Source: an uncultured Clostridia bacterium (GTDB taxonomy: Bacteria; Bacillota; Clostridia; TANB77; CAG-508). From it: a stretch of DNA of 9,241 bases. The position numbers and the translations under genes were made by a program. Positions 1 through 6,620 of this stretch are shown in pieces. The stretch lies in contig CARPYP010000012.1 of NCBI GenBank assembly GCA_949045875.1, forward strand, positions 1 to 9,241, given 5' to 3'. The stretch's first letter is position 1. Each line of letters opens with the position of its first letter. Below the pieces are notes generated by a model. It was not told where the DNA came from and searched no databases. It saw nothing but the letters and a program-made list of their open reading frames with translations.

Positions 1-353
1 TTACTTCCATCTCCATTTTTTACTACTTTTGGTGCTGGACATCCCATGTTTATATCTATTATATCTGCAATATCATTTAAATATCTTGTTGCAACTTTCA
101 TGGATTCTATATCACTCCCAAATAGCTGTATTGATATTGGTCTTTTTTCATTTTTAGTGTTTAATAAAAGTTTGGTTTTTTCATCATTATAATATAGTGC
201 TTTTGCACTTACCATTTCTGTACATACTAATCCTGGATTATATTTTTTACATATAATTCTAAATGGTAAGTCTGTTATTCCCGCCATGGGTGCTAATATT
301 ATATTATTTTCTAGTTCAATATTTCCTATTTTTAATTTGTGTAAATATGACAT
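1..353 (-). CDS. dus: tRNA-dihydrouridine synthase, N-terminal part (cut by window edge)
   Basis: A flavoenzyme of this family reduces uridine to 5,6-dihydrouridine in the D-loop of tRNA, using FMN and NADPH in the cytoplasm. The first 117 residues are visible, starting at ATG 353-351 with GGAGG at 358-362 four bases upstream. Family hallmarks are APMAGITDLPFR (residues 21-32, start of the FMN-binding TIM barrel) and NMGCPAPKV (102-110), in which C105 is the expected catalytic cysteine. The frame is open to the window edge, so about two thirds of the protein (family length near 320 residues) lies outside. It is the last visible gene after minD-minE-rodA and is probably cotranscribed, although a hairpin lies between it and rodA. 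It resembles the DusB type usual in Firmicutes, but the subfamily is not certain from this fragment. Confidence 0.93.
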   Translation of the reverse strand, partial: MSYLHKLKIGNIELENNIILAPMAGITDLPFRIICKKYNPGLVCTEMVSAKALYYNDEKTKLLLNTKNEKRPISIQLFGSDIESMKVATRYLNDIADIIDINMGCPAPKVVKNGDGS

Positions 354-378
354 ATTTCCTCCATCTTGTATATTTTTA

Positions 379-406
379 ATAGGAGCACAGTGCACCATGC
401 TCCTAT
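379..406 (-). other. Intergenic hairpin between rodA and dus
   Basis: ATAGGAGCA (379-387) pairs perfectly with TGCTCCTAT (398-406), giving a 9-bp stem around a 10-base loop. On the minus strand it follows rodA by about 22 bases and precedes dus by about 25 bases. No run of T follows on either strand, so it is not a good intrinsic terminator. It could be an RNA processing or stabilising hairpin inside a polycistronic transcript. Confidence 0.45.
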
Positions 407-428
407 CAATTTCAAATATATTATTATA

Positions 429-1538
429 TTAATCCATAAATATGGCTTTTTGCCTTCTAGCACTGATATTTAATAATAATCCTATACATATGAAATTTGT
501 TATTAGTGAACTTCCTCCATAACTTACAAATGGTAAAGGTACTCCTGTTATAGGTAATAGTCCCATTGTCATTCCTATGTTTTCTAGCATATGAAATGCA
601 AATATTCCTGATATTCCTACTGCTATATATGAGCCTAAGTCGTCTTTTGCTGTCTTTGCTACATATATCGACTTTGTTAACAACATTATATATGTTATTA
701 TTACTATAACGGCTATTACAAATCCCATTTCTTCTCCAATTACAGAGAATATAAAGTCTGTTGTTTTAGGGTATAAATATCCTAATTGAGTTTGGTTTCC
801 TTTTAATAGTCCCATTCCTAATAGTTTTCCTGAACCAATTGCTAGTTTGGATTGGATAACATTATAGCCTGAGCCTCTTGGGTCTAAGTTTGGATTTAGG
901 AATACGTCTATTCTCGTTTTTGCATGTTCTGGCAATACATAAAAATATGCTAATGGTATTGCTACTATTACTATAATACTTGCAATTATTATAAGCTTTT
1001 TGTCAACACCAGCTACAAACATCATGAATATATATGAAACTAAAAATGCCATTAATGTTCCATAGTCTGGTTGTAATACTATTAAACCTACTGGAATTGC
1101 TAATATTACTCCTGATATTAATAATTTCCAAAATCTATTTGTTTCTCTTTTATCTCCATTTTGCAATTTTACCATAATGTATGAGAAAAATATTATAAAT
1201 ACTATCTTTGCAAATTCACTTGGTTGAAAGGTTGCCCATTCAGTAACTTGAAACCAACTTGTTGCTCCATTTATTGGTTCGGTAAATAGTACACCTATTA
1301 AAGCTATAATAAATATAACATATAATATTGGTGATATTTTAGCTATAGTATTATAATCTATTATAATAACGCCTATCATAACTGGTATGCTAATTATAAT
1401 CCACACTATTTGCTTTTTTAAATCTGAATTTCCATCTTCTTGTGTAGCCGAGTATAAAGCTACCATGCCTATTATTAACAATATTAAACAGCATATTAAT
1501 ATGCTCCATTCAATGTTTTTTATAAATCTTCTCTTCAT
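429..1538 (-). CDS. rodA: RodA-type SEDS peptidoglycan glycosyltransferase
   Basis: A polytopic membrane enzyme of the SEDS family that polymerises lipid II into glycan strands, in the Rod elongation complex with a class B PBP. It has 369 residues, the normal length. Hydrophobic segments run through the whole protein, with signature motifs QPSEFAK (105-111), QPDYGT (156-161), DPRGSGYN (219-226), TTDFIFSVIGEE (259-270) and a C-terminal GLLPITGVPLPFVSYGGSS (326-344). D261 in TTDF matches the catalytic aspartate of the family. PITGVPLPF with QPDYGT fits RodA or FtsW; the minDE context and short tails favour RodA, but an FtsW paralogue cannot be excluded. The start is ATG 1538-1536, with only a weak purine-rich AGAGAGA upstream, and lies 25 bases after the minE stop. 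This suggests translation within the min operon transcript. Confidence 0.93.
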   Translation of the reverse strand: MKRRFIKNIEWSILICCLILLIIGMVALYSATQEDGNSDLKKQIVWIIISIPVMIGVIIIDYNTIAKISPILYVIFIIALIGVLFTEPINGATSWFQVTEWATFQPSEFAKIVFIIFFSYIMVKLQNGDKRETNRFWKLLISGVILAIPVGLIVLQPDYGTLMAFLVSYIFMMFVAGVDKKLIIIASIIVIVAIPLAYFYVLPEHAKTRIDVFLNPNLDPRGSGYNVIQSKLAIGSGKLLGMGLLKGNQTQLGYLYPKTTDFIFSVIGEEMGFVIAVIVIITYIMLLTKSIYVAKTAKDDLGSYIAVGISGIFAFHMLENIGMTMGLLPITGVPLPFVSYGGSSLITNFICIGLLLNISARRQKAIFMD

Positions 1539-1563
1539 TTATTTTTCTCTCTCTATTTGAATT

Positions 1564-2028
1564 TTATTTTTGAGCTTTGTCTTTTGCTTTTTTCTCCTTT
1601 TTTTCTATTGTTTTTGTTTCTTGCTTATTTTCTTCTGGCTCCTCTTTTTGTTTATTTTCTTCTATTATTTGTTTTACTTCTTTAATTACTTTTTCTTCTT
1701 TAATTTCCTCTTGTTTGTCTTTTATCTTCGCTTCTTGTTTTATATTAACTATTGGAATATTGGCATATAATGCTGGTGCTCCTGTTGTTCCATCTGTGTT
1801 TTGCTTATTTGTGAGTCTCACATCTATTTCTTTTTCATCTATTTCTATATATTTTTTTATTACATCTATTATTTCTTGCCTCATTAAATCAAGGAAATCA
1901 GCTGATACATTTGCTCTATCTTGCATTAAAACTAAATGTAGTCTCTCTTTTGCTGCATCTTTTGAGCTGTTTGTGTTTTTTTCTGATTTTTTTGCATTTT
2001 TAAAGAAGGCTATAATACTATCAAACAT
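1564..2028 (-). CDS. minE: Cell division topological specificity factor MinE with a long charged C-terminal tail
   Basis: MinE binds membrane-bound MinD, stimulates its ATPase and drives the Min pattern that keeps the division septum at midcell. The chosen start is ATG 2028-2026, with AAAGGTGG eight bases upstream; an upstream GTG (2040-2038) lies inside that ribosome binding site and is rejected. The 154-residue protein shows the N-terminal amphipathic membrane helix MFDSIIAFFK (1-10), a MinD-contact segment KDAAKERLHLVLMQDR (23-38) and the dimerisation domain with LMRQEIIDVIKKYIEIDEKEIDVRL, split at 48-72, ending near IPIVNI (91-96). A normal MinE stops there, at about 90 residues. Residues 97-154 are an extra Lys/Glu-rich, probably helical or disordered tail. 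It lies 35 bases downstream of minD and 25 bases upstream of rodA. Confidence 0.93.
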   Translation of the reverse strand: MFDSIIAFFKNAKKSEKNTNSSKDAAKERLHLVLMQDRANVSADFLDLMRQEIIDVIKKYIEIDEKEIDVRLTNKQNTDGTTGAPALYANIPIVNIKQEAKIKDKQEEIKEEKVIKEVKQIIEENKQKEEPEENKQETKTIEKKEKKAKDKAQK

Positions 2029-2063
2029 GCACAATTCCACCTTTACTTTATTTTATGTATTTT

Positions 2064-2858
2064 CTATTTTTTTCTAAATAGATTTTTTAATTTTTCAATA
2101 AACCCCTTTTCTCTTCCTGGTATACTTACTTCTATGTTTTCACCTAAAATTCTTTTTGCAATTTCTCTATATGCTTTTCCTGATGGTGCTTTTTTATTTG
2201 ATACTACTGGTTCTCCTTTATTTGTTTGAGTTATTATGTATTCATCATCTGGTACAACTCCTGTAAGATCAATAGATAATAAGTCAACTATGTCTTCTAC
2301 ATCCATCATTTCACCTTTTTTAACCATATTAGGTCTTAATCTATTTACTACTAATTCTGGGTTTTTTATATCTGATGATTCAAGTAATCCTATAATTCTG
2401 TCTGCATCCCTGATTGATGATATTTCTGCTGTTGTTACTACTATTGCCCTGTCTGCACCTGCTATTGCATTTTTAAATCCTTGTTCTATTCCTGCTGGGC
2501 AGTCTATTAATATATAGTCAAATTCTTCTTTTAATTTTTTTGTTAAGTCTTTCATTTGCTTTTCATTTACTGCACTTTTATCCCTTGTTTGCGCTGCTGG
2601 AAGTAAAAATAATTCTTCAAATCTTTTATCTTTTATAAGTGCTTGTCTCATTTTACATCTTTCTTCAACAACATCAACTATATCATATACAATTCTATTT
2701 TCTAGTCCCATTACAACATCTAAGTTTCTTAACCCAATATCTGTATCTACTAATGCAACTTTTTTTCCTTCTAGGGCTAACGATGCACCTAAATTTGCTG
2801 TTGTTGTTGTTTTTCCTACTCCACCTTTTCCTGACGTTATTACTATAACTTCTCCCAT
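2064..2858 (-). CDS. minD: Septum site-determining ATPase MinD
   Basis: A ParA/MinD-family ATPase that dimerises with ATP on the inner face of the membrane and recruits MinE (and MinC where present) to place the division site. The 264 residues match family length. SGKGGVGKTTTT (9-20) is the deviant Walker A with the signature lysine K11; LVDTDIGLRNLD (36-47) holds the switch I aspartates; FDYILIDCPAG is Walker B. The last residues, FIEKLKNLFRKK, form the C-terminal amphipathic membrane-targeting helix. I chose ATG 2858-2856 because the protein then begins MGEVIVITSGKGG, as is typical, and AAGGAAGG lies about 13 bases upstream. The in-frame ATG at 2870 (four residues longer) would sit one base from that ribosome binding site. 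First gene of the leftward operon; no minC is adjacent. Confidence 0.96.
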   Translation of the reverse strand: MGEVIVITSGKGGVGKTTTTANLGASLALEGKKVALVDTDIGLRNLDVVMGLENRIVYDIVDVVEERCKMRQALIKDKRFEELFLLPAAQTRDKSAVNEKQMKDLTKKLKEEFDYILIDCPAGIEQGFKNAIAGADRAIVVTTAEISSIRDADRIIGLLESSDIKNPELVVNRLRPNMVKKGEMMDVEDIVDLLSIDLTGVVPDDEYIITQTNKGEPVVSNKKAPSGKAYREIAKRILGENIEVSIPGREKGFIEKLKNLFRKK

Positions 2859-2964
2859 GTTTAATATCATTCCTTCCTTGATAAAGTCATAATTATGTTT
2901 TTACTATTATAATTTATTTTTCTTATACATTTAATTATTGTTTCCGTAGTAATTATTGCTTATT

Positions 2965-2993
2965 ATCATATCGTAATTTCCATAAAAAGTCAA
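2965..2993 (-). promoter_or_regulatory. Sigma-A promoter of the minD-minE-rodA-dus operon
   Basis: Read on the minus strand, TTGACT (2993-2988) is followed after 17 bases by TATGAT (2970-2965), close to the sigma-A consensus with ideal spacing. Transcription would start near 2958, giving a leader of about 100 bases before minD. It diverges from the por promoter about 115 bases away. Confidence 0.75.
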
Positions 2994-3107
2994 TAGGTAT
3001 AGAATAGAGTCACATTTTTTTCCAGTGCTCCTATATAACAACCATATTACTTACATTTATTTAAAGTTTATATTATTATACAAATTAGTCAGTGTATTTA
3101 AAATTTC

Positions 3108-3136
3108 TTGACATTCAAAAACTTTAATAATATACT
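3108..3136 (+). promoter_or_regulatory. Sigma-A promoter of the porCDAB operon
   Basis: A perfect -35 box TTGACA (3108-3113) is separated by exactly 17 bases from TATACT (3131-3136). The start of transcription is expected near 3143, leaving a short leader of about 34 bases. The porC ribosome binding site AAGGAGGT lies at 3158-3165. A strong constitutive promoter suits a central catabolic enzyme. Confidence 0.85.
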
Positions 3137-3176
3137 GTATTTGCAAATATTTATAAAAAGGAGGTAAACTTTCTAT

Positions 3177-3755
3177 ATGAAAGATTTAATAGAAATTAGA
3201 TGGCATGGTCGTGGTGGCCAAGGTGCTAAAACAGCTTCTCTTTTACTTGCCGATGCTGCTTTTAATACTGGAAAATATATCCAAGGTTTTCCAGAATATG
3301 GTCCTGAAAGAATGGGTGCACCTATTACTGCTTACAACCGTATTAGTATTAAACCTATTACAATTCACAGTAATATTTATGAGCCTGATTATGTTGTAGT
3401 TGTTGACGATTCTCTGCTAGAATCTGTTGATGTTACATCAGGTTTAAAGGAAGATGGCGCTATAGTAATTAATACAACTAAAGATACAGAGTATATTAAA
3501 AGCACTTTGAAGGGTTATAAGGGAGAAATTTATACAATTGATGCTAGAGAAATTTCCCTAGCAACACTTGGAAAGTATTTTCCGAATACTCCTATGCTTG
3601 CTGCAATCGTTCACGTTACGGGTATTATGAGTGACGAGGATTTTTTAAATGACATGCAAGGCTCTTTTAAACACAAATTTGCTAAGAAACCTGAGGTTAT
3701 TGATGGAAATATGAAGGCTCTTGAAATGGCTTTAGATAGAATTAAAAAAATATAA
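3177..3755 (+). CDS. porC: Pyruvate (2-oxoacid):ferredoxin oxidoreductase, gamma subunit
   Basis: Gamma subunit of the four-subunit 2-oxoacid:ferredoxin oxidoreductase, which decarboxylates pyruvate (or a related 2-oxoacid) to acyl-CoA and CO2 while reducing ferredoxin. It has 192 residues, the usual size. The N-terminal RWHGRGGQGAKTAS (8-21) is the glycine-rich signature of the POR gamma domain, followed by FPEYGPERMGAP and the acidic YVVVVDDSLL segment typical of the fold. The start is ATG 3177 with AAGGAGGT 11 bases upstream. It is the first gene of porC-porD-porA-porB, and porD follows after 22 bases. Sequence alone cannot fully separate pyruvate from branched-chain 2-oxoacid (VOR) specificity; pyruvate is preferred because of operon order and similarity to the PorCDAB type. 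Confidence 0.93.
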   Translation: MKDLIEIRWHGRGGQGAKTASLLLADAAFNTGKYIQGFPEYGPERMGAPITAYNRISIKPITIHSNIYEPDYVVVVDDSLLESVDVTSGLKEDGAIVINTTKDTEYIKSTLKGYKGEIYTIDAREISLATLGKYFPNTPMLAAIVHVTGIMSDEDFLNDMQGSFKHKFAKKPEVIDGNMKALEMALDRIKKI

Positions 3756-3777
3756 AATTGAGAGGATGTGATGTAAT

Positions 3778-4056
3778 ATGATAGATAAAAATACTCCAGT
3801 AGATGATTTAACTATTGGCGGAAATATATATGAGGCAGGAAACTCTACAAAATTTAAAACTGGGGACTGGCGCTCTATTGCTCCAAAGTACATCCCAGAA
3901 AATTGTAAACAATGTGGACTATGCTTCCCTGTTTGCCCTGACGACGCAATTCCTGTAGGGAAAGACCAAAAAAGAGGCGACTTCAACTATGAATATTGTA
4001 AGGGCTGCGGAGTTTGCGCTAAGGTTTGTCCGTTTAAGGCTATAATTATGCAATAA
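3778..4056 (+). CDS. porD: Pyruvate (2-oxoacid):ferredoxin oxidoreductase, delta (ferredoxin-like) subunit
   Basis: The small iron-sulfur subunit that carries electrons from the TPP site in the beta subunit to external ferredoxin. It has 92 residues, normal for PorD. Two [4Fe-4S] binding motifs are intact: CKQCGLCFPVCP with C43, C46, C49 and C53, and CKGCGVCAKVCP with C74, C77, C80 and C84. The N-terminal part has GDWRSIAPKYIPENC, typical of the delta subunit. The start is ATG 3778, preceded by AGAGGATGTGATG, a moderate ribosome binding site. An odd feature is the 3' end: the last 36 bases recur 103 bases downstream with three changes, and an 11-bp perfect palindrome spans the stop codon. The encoded C-terminus itself looks complete. 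Confidence 0.94.
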   Translation: MIDKNTPVDDLTIGGNIYEAGNSTKFKTGDWRSIAPKYIPENCKQCGLCFPVCPDDAIPVGKDQKRGDFNYEYCKGCGVCAKVCPFKAIIMQ

Positions 4057-4064
4057 TTATAGCT
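4038..4064. repeat. Perfect AT-rich palindrome across the porD stop codon
   Basis: GCTATAATTAT (4039-4049) and ATAATTATAGC (4053-4063) form an 11-bp perfect stem with a three-base GCA loop, plus a G-T wobble at 4038/4064. It covers the porD stop codon. No T run follows on the plus strand (A-rich instead), so it is not a standard terminator. It could stabilise the upstream mRNA or mark the duplication junction. Confidence 0.6.
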
Positions 4065-4082
4065 AAAAAAGCAAACTCGTGG

Positions 4083-4110
4083 AAAATTTGGCAATGAATT
4101 GGCAAATTTT
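4083..4110. repeat. Hairpin inside the porD-porA gap
   Basis: AAAATTTG (4083-4090) pairs with CAAATTTT (4103-4110); after one G-G mismatch, CAA pairs with TTG around a TGAA loop. It lies within the 67 bases separating the two porD-tail copies. No function can be assigned; it is consistent with an inserted structured element. Confidence 0.5.
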
Positions 4111-4159
4111 ACTTGAGAAAGGTAAGGTTTGTCCGTTTAAAGCTATAATTATGGAATAG

Positions 4160-4290
4160 GATGAAAAATAAGCTACGTATTGCGTTGTCAAGCGTCGGAC
4201 AAATAATCCTCGATGACCACTAGGTCTATCTGCGGTTATTTGCCTAGCTTTCCTAGCACTACTTGCTTCTTTTCCCCCTAAGTTTGTGAT
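4160..4290. other. Structured, less AT-rich non-coding segment before porA (candidate dispersed element or ncRNA)
   Basis: Gene-free sequence with clearly more G and C than its neighbours. A long imperfect hairpin runs from CAAATAA (4200-4206) to TTATTTG (4236-4242). Interior pairs are GAT/ATC and, at the tip, GACC (4214-4217) with GGTC (4222-4225) around an ACTA loop; flanking GG/CC can extend it. A short repeat CCTAG (4243-4247, 4252-4256) follows, then a pyrimidine-rich CTTCTTTTCCCCCT. It interrupts an otherwise tight operon and encodes no plausible protein on either strand. It may be an inserted repeat or a structured RNA in the mRNA that alters porA expression relative to porCD. Confidence 0.4.
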
Positions 4291-4331
4291 AAAAAGAATA
4301 ATATATTAAAATTAAGAAAGGAATGATAAAA

Positions 4332-5534
4332 ATGTCTATAAGAGAAAGACTAAGTGGAAATGAAGCAGCTGCTACTGCGATGAAACAAATTAATCCTGAT
4401 GTTGTTGCTGCCTTCCCAATTACACCATCTACAGAAATACCACAGTATTTTTCAACTTTTGTTAGTAATGGTCAAGTTGATACTGAATTTGTAGCTGTTG
4501 AAAGTGAACATAGTGCCATGAGCGCTTGTATAGGTGCTGAATCCGCAGGTGCAAGAGCTATGACTGCTACTTCTGCAAATGGTTTATCCCTAATGTGGGA
4601 GATGATTTATATTGCCTCAAGTCTAAGATTACCAATTGTTATGTCTCTAGTTAACCGTGCTGTGTCTGGACCATTAAATATACACAATGACCATTCTGAT
4701 GCAATGGGTGCAAGAGATGCTGGTTGGATTATGCTATTTTCTGAGAATAATCAAGAAGCATATGATAATTTACTTATGGCTCATAGAATTGCTGAACATA
4801 AAGATGTTCTTTTACCTTTGATGGTATGTCAAGATGGATTTATAACATCACATTCTATTGAAAATATAGAATTGCTAGAGGATGATAAAGTAAAAGGATT
4901 TGTTGGGAAATATAGTCCTGAACATTATTTATTAAATAATAAAGAACCTATTGCTGTTGGTCCACTAGATTTACAATCTTATTTGTTTGAACATAAATAT
5001 CAACAAGCAGAAGCAATGAGAAATGCTAAAAAAGTTATTTTAGAGGTTTCTGAAGAATTTGAAAAATTAACTGGAAGAAAGTACTCTTTCTTTGAGGAAT
5101 ATAAAATGGAGGATGCTGAACTAGTTGTTGTTTGCATGAATTCAACAGCTGGAACTACTAAGGCTGTTGTTGATGATTTAAGAAATAAGGGTATTAAAGC
5201 AGGATTATTAAAAATTCGTGTGTTTAGACCTTTTCCAGCACTTGAAATTGCTAATGCGCTTTCAAATGCTAAAGCTATTGCAGTATTAGATAAGGCTGAT
5301 TCTTTAAATGCTGCTGGTGGAGCATTATCTGAAGATGTAGTTTCTGGAATGTATATAAATAAGAAAAATGTTCCAGTTGTGAATTATGTTTATGGTATTG
5401 GTGGTAGAGATACTACTACAAAAGATATTGAAAGCATCTATTCTGACCTTCAAAAAATCGCCGATACTGGAAATTCCGATAATCCATTTAGATATTTGGG
5501 AGTAAGAATAGTGAATAGTGAAAGGAGAAATTAA
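4332..5534 (+). CDS. porA: Pyruvate (2-oxoacid):ferredoxin oxidoreductase, alpha subunit
   Basis: Alpha subunit of the 2-oxoacid:ferredoxin oxidoreductase, containing the pyrimidine-binding fold of the TPP site and the domain II transketolase-like C-terminal region. It has 400 residues, normal for PorA. Signatures are AAFPITPSTEIPQ (26-38), EFVAVESEHSAMSACIGAESAGAR (split across 52-75) and TATSANGLSLMWE (78-90), then RLPIVMSLVNRA and a C-terminal KIRVFRPFPALEI. I start at ATG 4332 because AGAAAGGA at 4315-4322 is then nine bases upstream; the in-frame ATG at 4323 directly abuts that site. The gene follows porD after an unusual 275-base gap, and its stop lies one base before the porB start, so the two are translationally coupled. 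Confidence 0.95.
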   Translation: MSIRERLSGNEAAATAMKQINPDVVAAFPITPSTEIPQYFSTFVSNGQVDTEFVAVESEHSAMSACIGAESAGARAMTATSANGLSLMWEMIYIASSLRLPIVMSLVNRAVSGPLNIHNDHSDAMGARDAGWIMLFSENNQEAYDNLLMAHRIAEHKDVLLPLMVCQDGFITSHSIENIELLEDDKVKGFVGKYSPEHYLLNNKEPIAVGPLDLQSYLFEHKYQQAEAMRNAKKVILEVSEEFEKLTGRKYSFFEEYKMEDAELVVVCMNSTAGTTKAVVDDLRNKGIKAGLLKIRVFRPFPALEIANALSNAKAIAVLDKADSLNAAGGALSEDVVSGMYINKKNVPVVNYVYGIGGRDTTTKDIESIYSDLQKIADTGNSDNPFRYLGVRIVNSERRN

Positions 5535-5535
5535 A

Positions 5536-6489
5536 ATGGCATATAATTTAAAAGAAATAGTTGCTGATAGACCATCTCGTTTTAAATCAGGTCATAGAAT
5601 GTGCGCTGGTTGCGGTGCACCAATCGCTGCTAGAATGGTATTAAGAGCATTAAAAAATGAAGACCATGCTGTAATTGCTAATGCAACTGGTTGTATGGAG
5701 GTTTCAACTTTTATATATCCATATACTGCTTGGTCAGATTCTTATATACATACTGCGTTTGAATGTGCAGCTGCGACATTAAGTGGTGCAGAGGCTGCTT
5801 ATCAATCTATGAAAAGGCAAGGAAAGCTTCCAAAAGATGTAGATACAAAATTTATAGCTTTTGGTGGTGATGGCGGAACTTATGATATAGGTCTACAAAG
5901 TTTATCTGGAGCAATGGAAAGAGGTCATGATATGGTTTATGTATGCTATGATAATGGTGCATATATGAATACAGGTATTCAACGTTCTTCTGCTACTCCA
6001 CATTTTGCTGATACAACGACTACTCCAGCAGGTAGTGTTGTTCCTGGTAAAATGCAACCTAGAAAAGATTTAACGGAAATCATGGTTGGACATCATATTC
6101 CTTATGTTGCTCAAACTGTTCCTATAAATAATTTTAAAGATTTATATGAAAAATCAGAAAAAGCAATTTATACTGAAGGTCCTGCATTTCTAAATGTTCT
6201 TGCTCCATGTCCTAGAGGTTGGGGTTATCCTACAGACGATTTGCTTCAAATTAATAAATTAGCAGTTGAGACTTGTTATTGGCCTTTATATGAGGTTATA
6301 GATGGTAAGTATAAAATAAATTATAAACCTGCTAAAAAATTACCAGTTGAAGAATTTTTGAAGCCTCAAAGAAGATTTAAACACATGTTTAAACCTGGAA
6401 ATGAGTGGATGATTGAGGCATTCCAAAAAGAGACTGATTCTAGATGGGAAGCTTTATTAAAATTAGAAGAAATTACTAATCGTGATTGA
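5536..6489 (+). CDS. porB: Pyruvate (2-oxoacid):ferredoxin oxidoreductase, beta subunit (TPP and 4Fe-4S binding)
   Basis: Catalytic beta subunit binding the TPP diphosphate and a proximal [4Fe-4S] cluster. It has 317 residues, normal length. The cluster ligands are visible: C23 and C26 in RMCAGCGAP, C53 in ATGCMEV and C225 in LAPCPRGWGY. The TPP motif begins GDGGTYDIG (111-119) and ends YDNGAYMNTG (138-147), the classical GDG...N pattern. I chose ATG 5536 because AAAGGAGA (5521-5528) lies seven bases upstream; the GTG at 5518 would put that site inside the gene. The ribosome binding site is contained within the end of porA and the start follows the porA stop by one base. It is the last gene of the operon, followed by a strong terminator. 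Confidence 0.96.
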   Translation: MAYNLKEIVADRPSRFKSGHRMCAGCGAPIAARMVLRALKNEDHAVIANATGCMEVSTFIYPYTAWSDSYIHTAFECAAATLSGAEAAYQSMKRQGKLPKDVDTKFIAFGGDGGTYDIGLQSLSGAMERGHDMVYVCYDNGAYMNTGIQRSSATPHFADTTTTPAGSVVPGKMQPRKDLTEIMVGHHIPYVAQTVPINNFKDLYEKSEKAIYTEGPAFLNVLAPCPRGWGYPTDDLLQINKLAVETCYWPLYEVIDGKYKINYKPAKKLPVEEFLKPQRRFKHMFKPGNEWMIEAFQKETDSRWEALLKLEEITNRD

Positions 6490-6493
6490 TTAT

Positions 6494-6528
6494 AAAAATA
6501 TCCTCCAATTAACTGGAGGATATTTTTT
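6494..6528 (+). terminator. Intrinsic terminator of the porCDAB operon
   Basis: ATATCCTCCA (6498-6507) pairs perfectly with TGGAGGATAT (6514-6523) around a six-base loop. It is followed by a run of T and preceded by a matching run of A. It starts five bases after the porB stop. Confidence 0.93.
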
Positions 6529-6576
6529 ATATGCTAGCAAAATTTTTATAACAGGTATATATTTAACAATAAATAA

Positions 6577-6620
6577 TATACTTTCCTAGTATATAAAAGG
6601 CTATAATCTTTATTGCCTTT
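6577..6620. other. Two adjacent hairpins in the gap before the Spo0A-like regulator
   Basis: TATACT (6577-6582) pairs with AGTATA (6588-6593). Directly after it, AAAGGC-T-ATAA (6596-6606) pairs with TTAT-T-GCCTTT (6610-6620) with one mismatch and a three-base loop. They lie in the 322-base gene-free stretch 6490-6811. No T run follows on the plus strand. They could be operator-like or part of a leader; I found no confident sigma-A promoter for the downstream gene, only weak TATTAT-type -10 candidates. Confidence 0.3.

Larger units (their letters stand above)
2871..3176. other. Divergent intergenic region between minD and porC
   Basis: 306 bases without a credible gene. It contains the leftward promoter at 2965-2993, the rightward promoter at 3108-3136, the leader of the min transcript and an AT-rich centre (2994-3107). 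I see no convincing operator palindrome or riboswitch in the central part. Confidence 0.7.
4021..4159 (+). repeat. Direct repeat of the porD 3' end (copies at 4021-4056 and 4124-4159)
   Basis: The last 36 bases of porD, coding KVCPFKAIIMQ and the stop, recur at 4124-4159 with 33 of 36 bases identical, the second copy reading KVCPFKAIIME and stop. The offset is 103 bases, so the second copy is not in the porD frame. Between the copies lie 67 unrelated bases. The second copy ends a 21-codon open frame from ATG 4094 (MNWQILLEKG then the repeat), but there is no ribosome binding site, so it is probably a relic and not a gene. Likely origins are an insertion with partial duplication, or recombination between porD alleles. 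Confidence 0.85.

Noticed and set aside
1577..2077. Long open frame antisense to minE, Phe/Ser-rich
   Set aside because: It is the mirror of the Lys/Glu-rich minE tail, with no ribosome binding site and strong coding evidence on the other strand.
3025..3034. GTGCTCCTAT shared (inverted) with the rodA-dus hairpin arm at 379-388
   Set aside because: Only 10 bases in common and no pairing partner near 3025; too little to call a repeat family.
3732..3986. Minus-strand open frame over porD
   Set aside because: It overlaps the conserved iron-sulfur subunit gene in antisense and has no family features.
4094..4159. 21-codon frame ending in the duplicated porD tail
   Set aside because: No ribosome binding site in front of ATG 4094; best explained as a relic of the duplication, so not listed as a gene.
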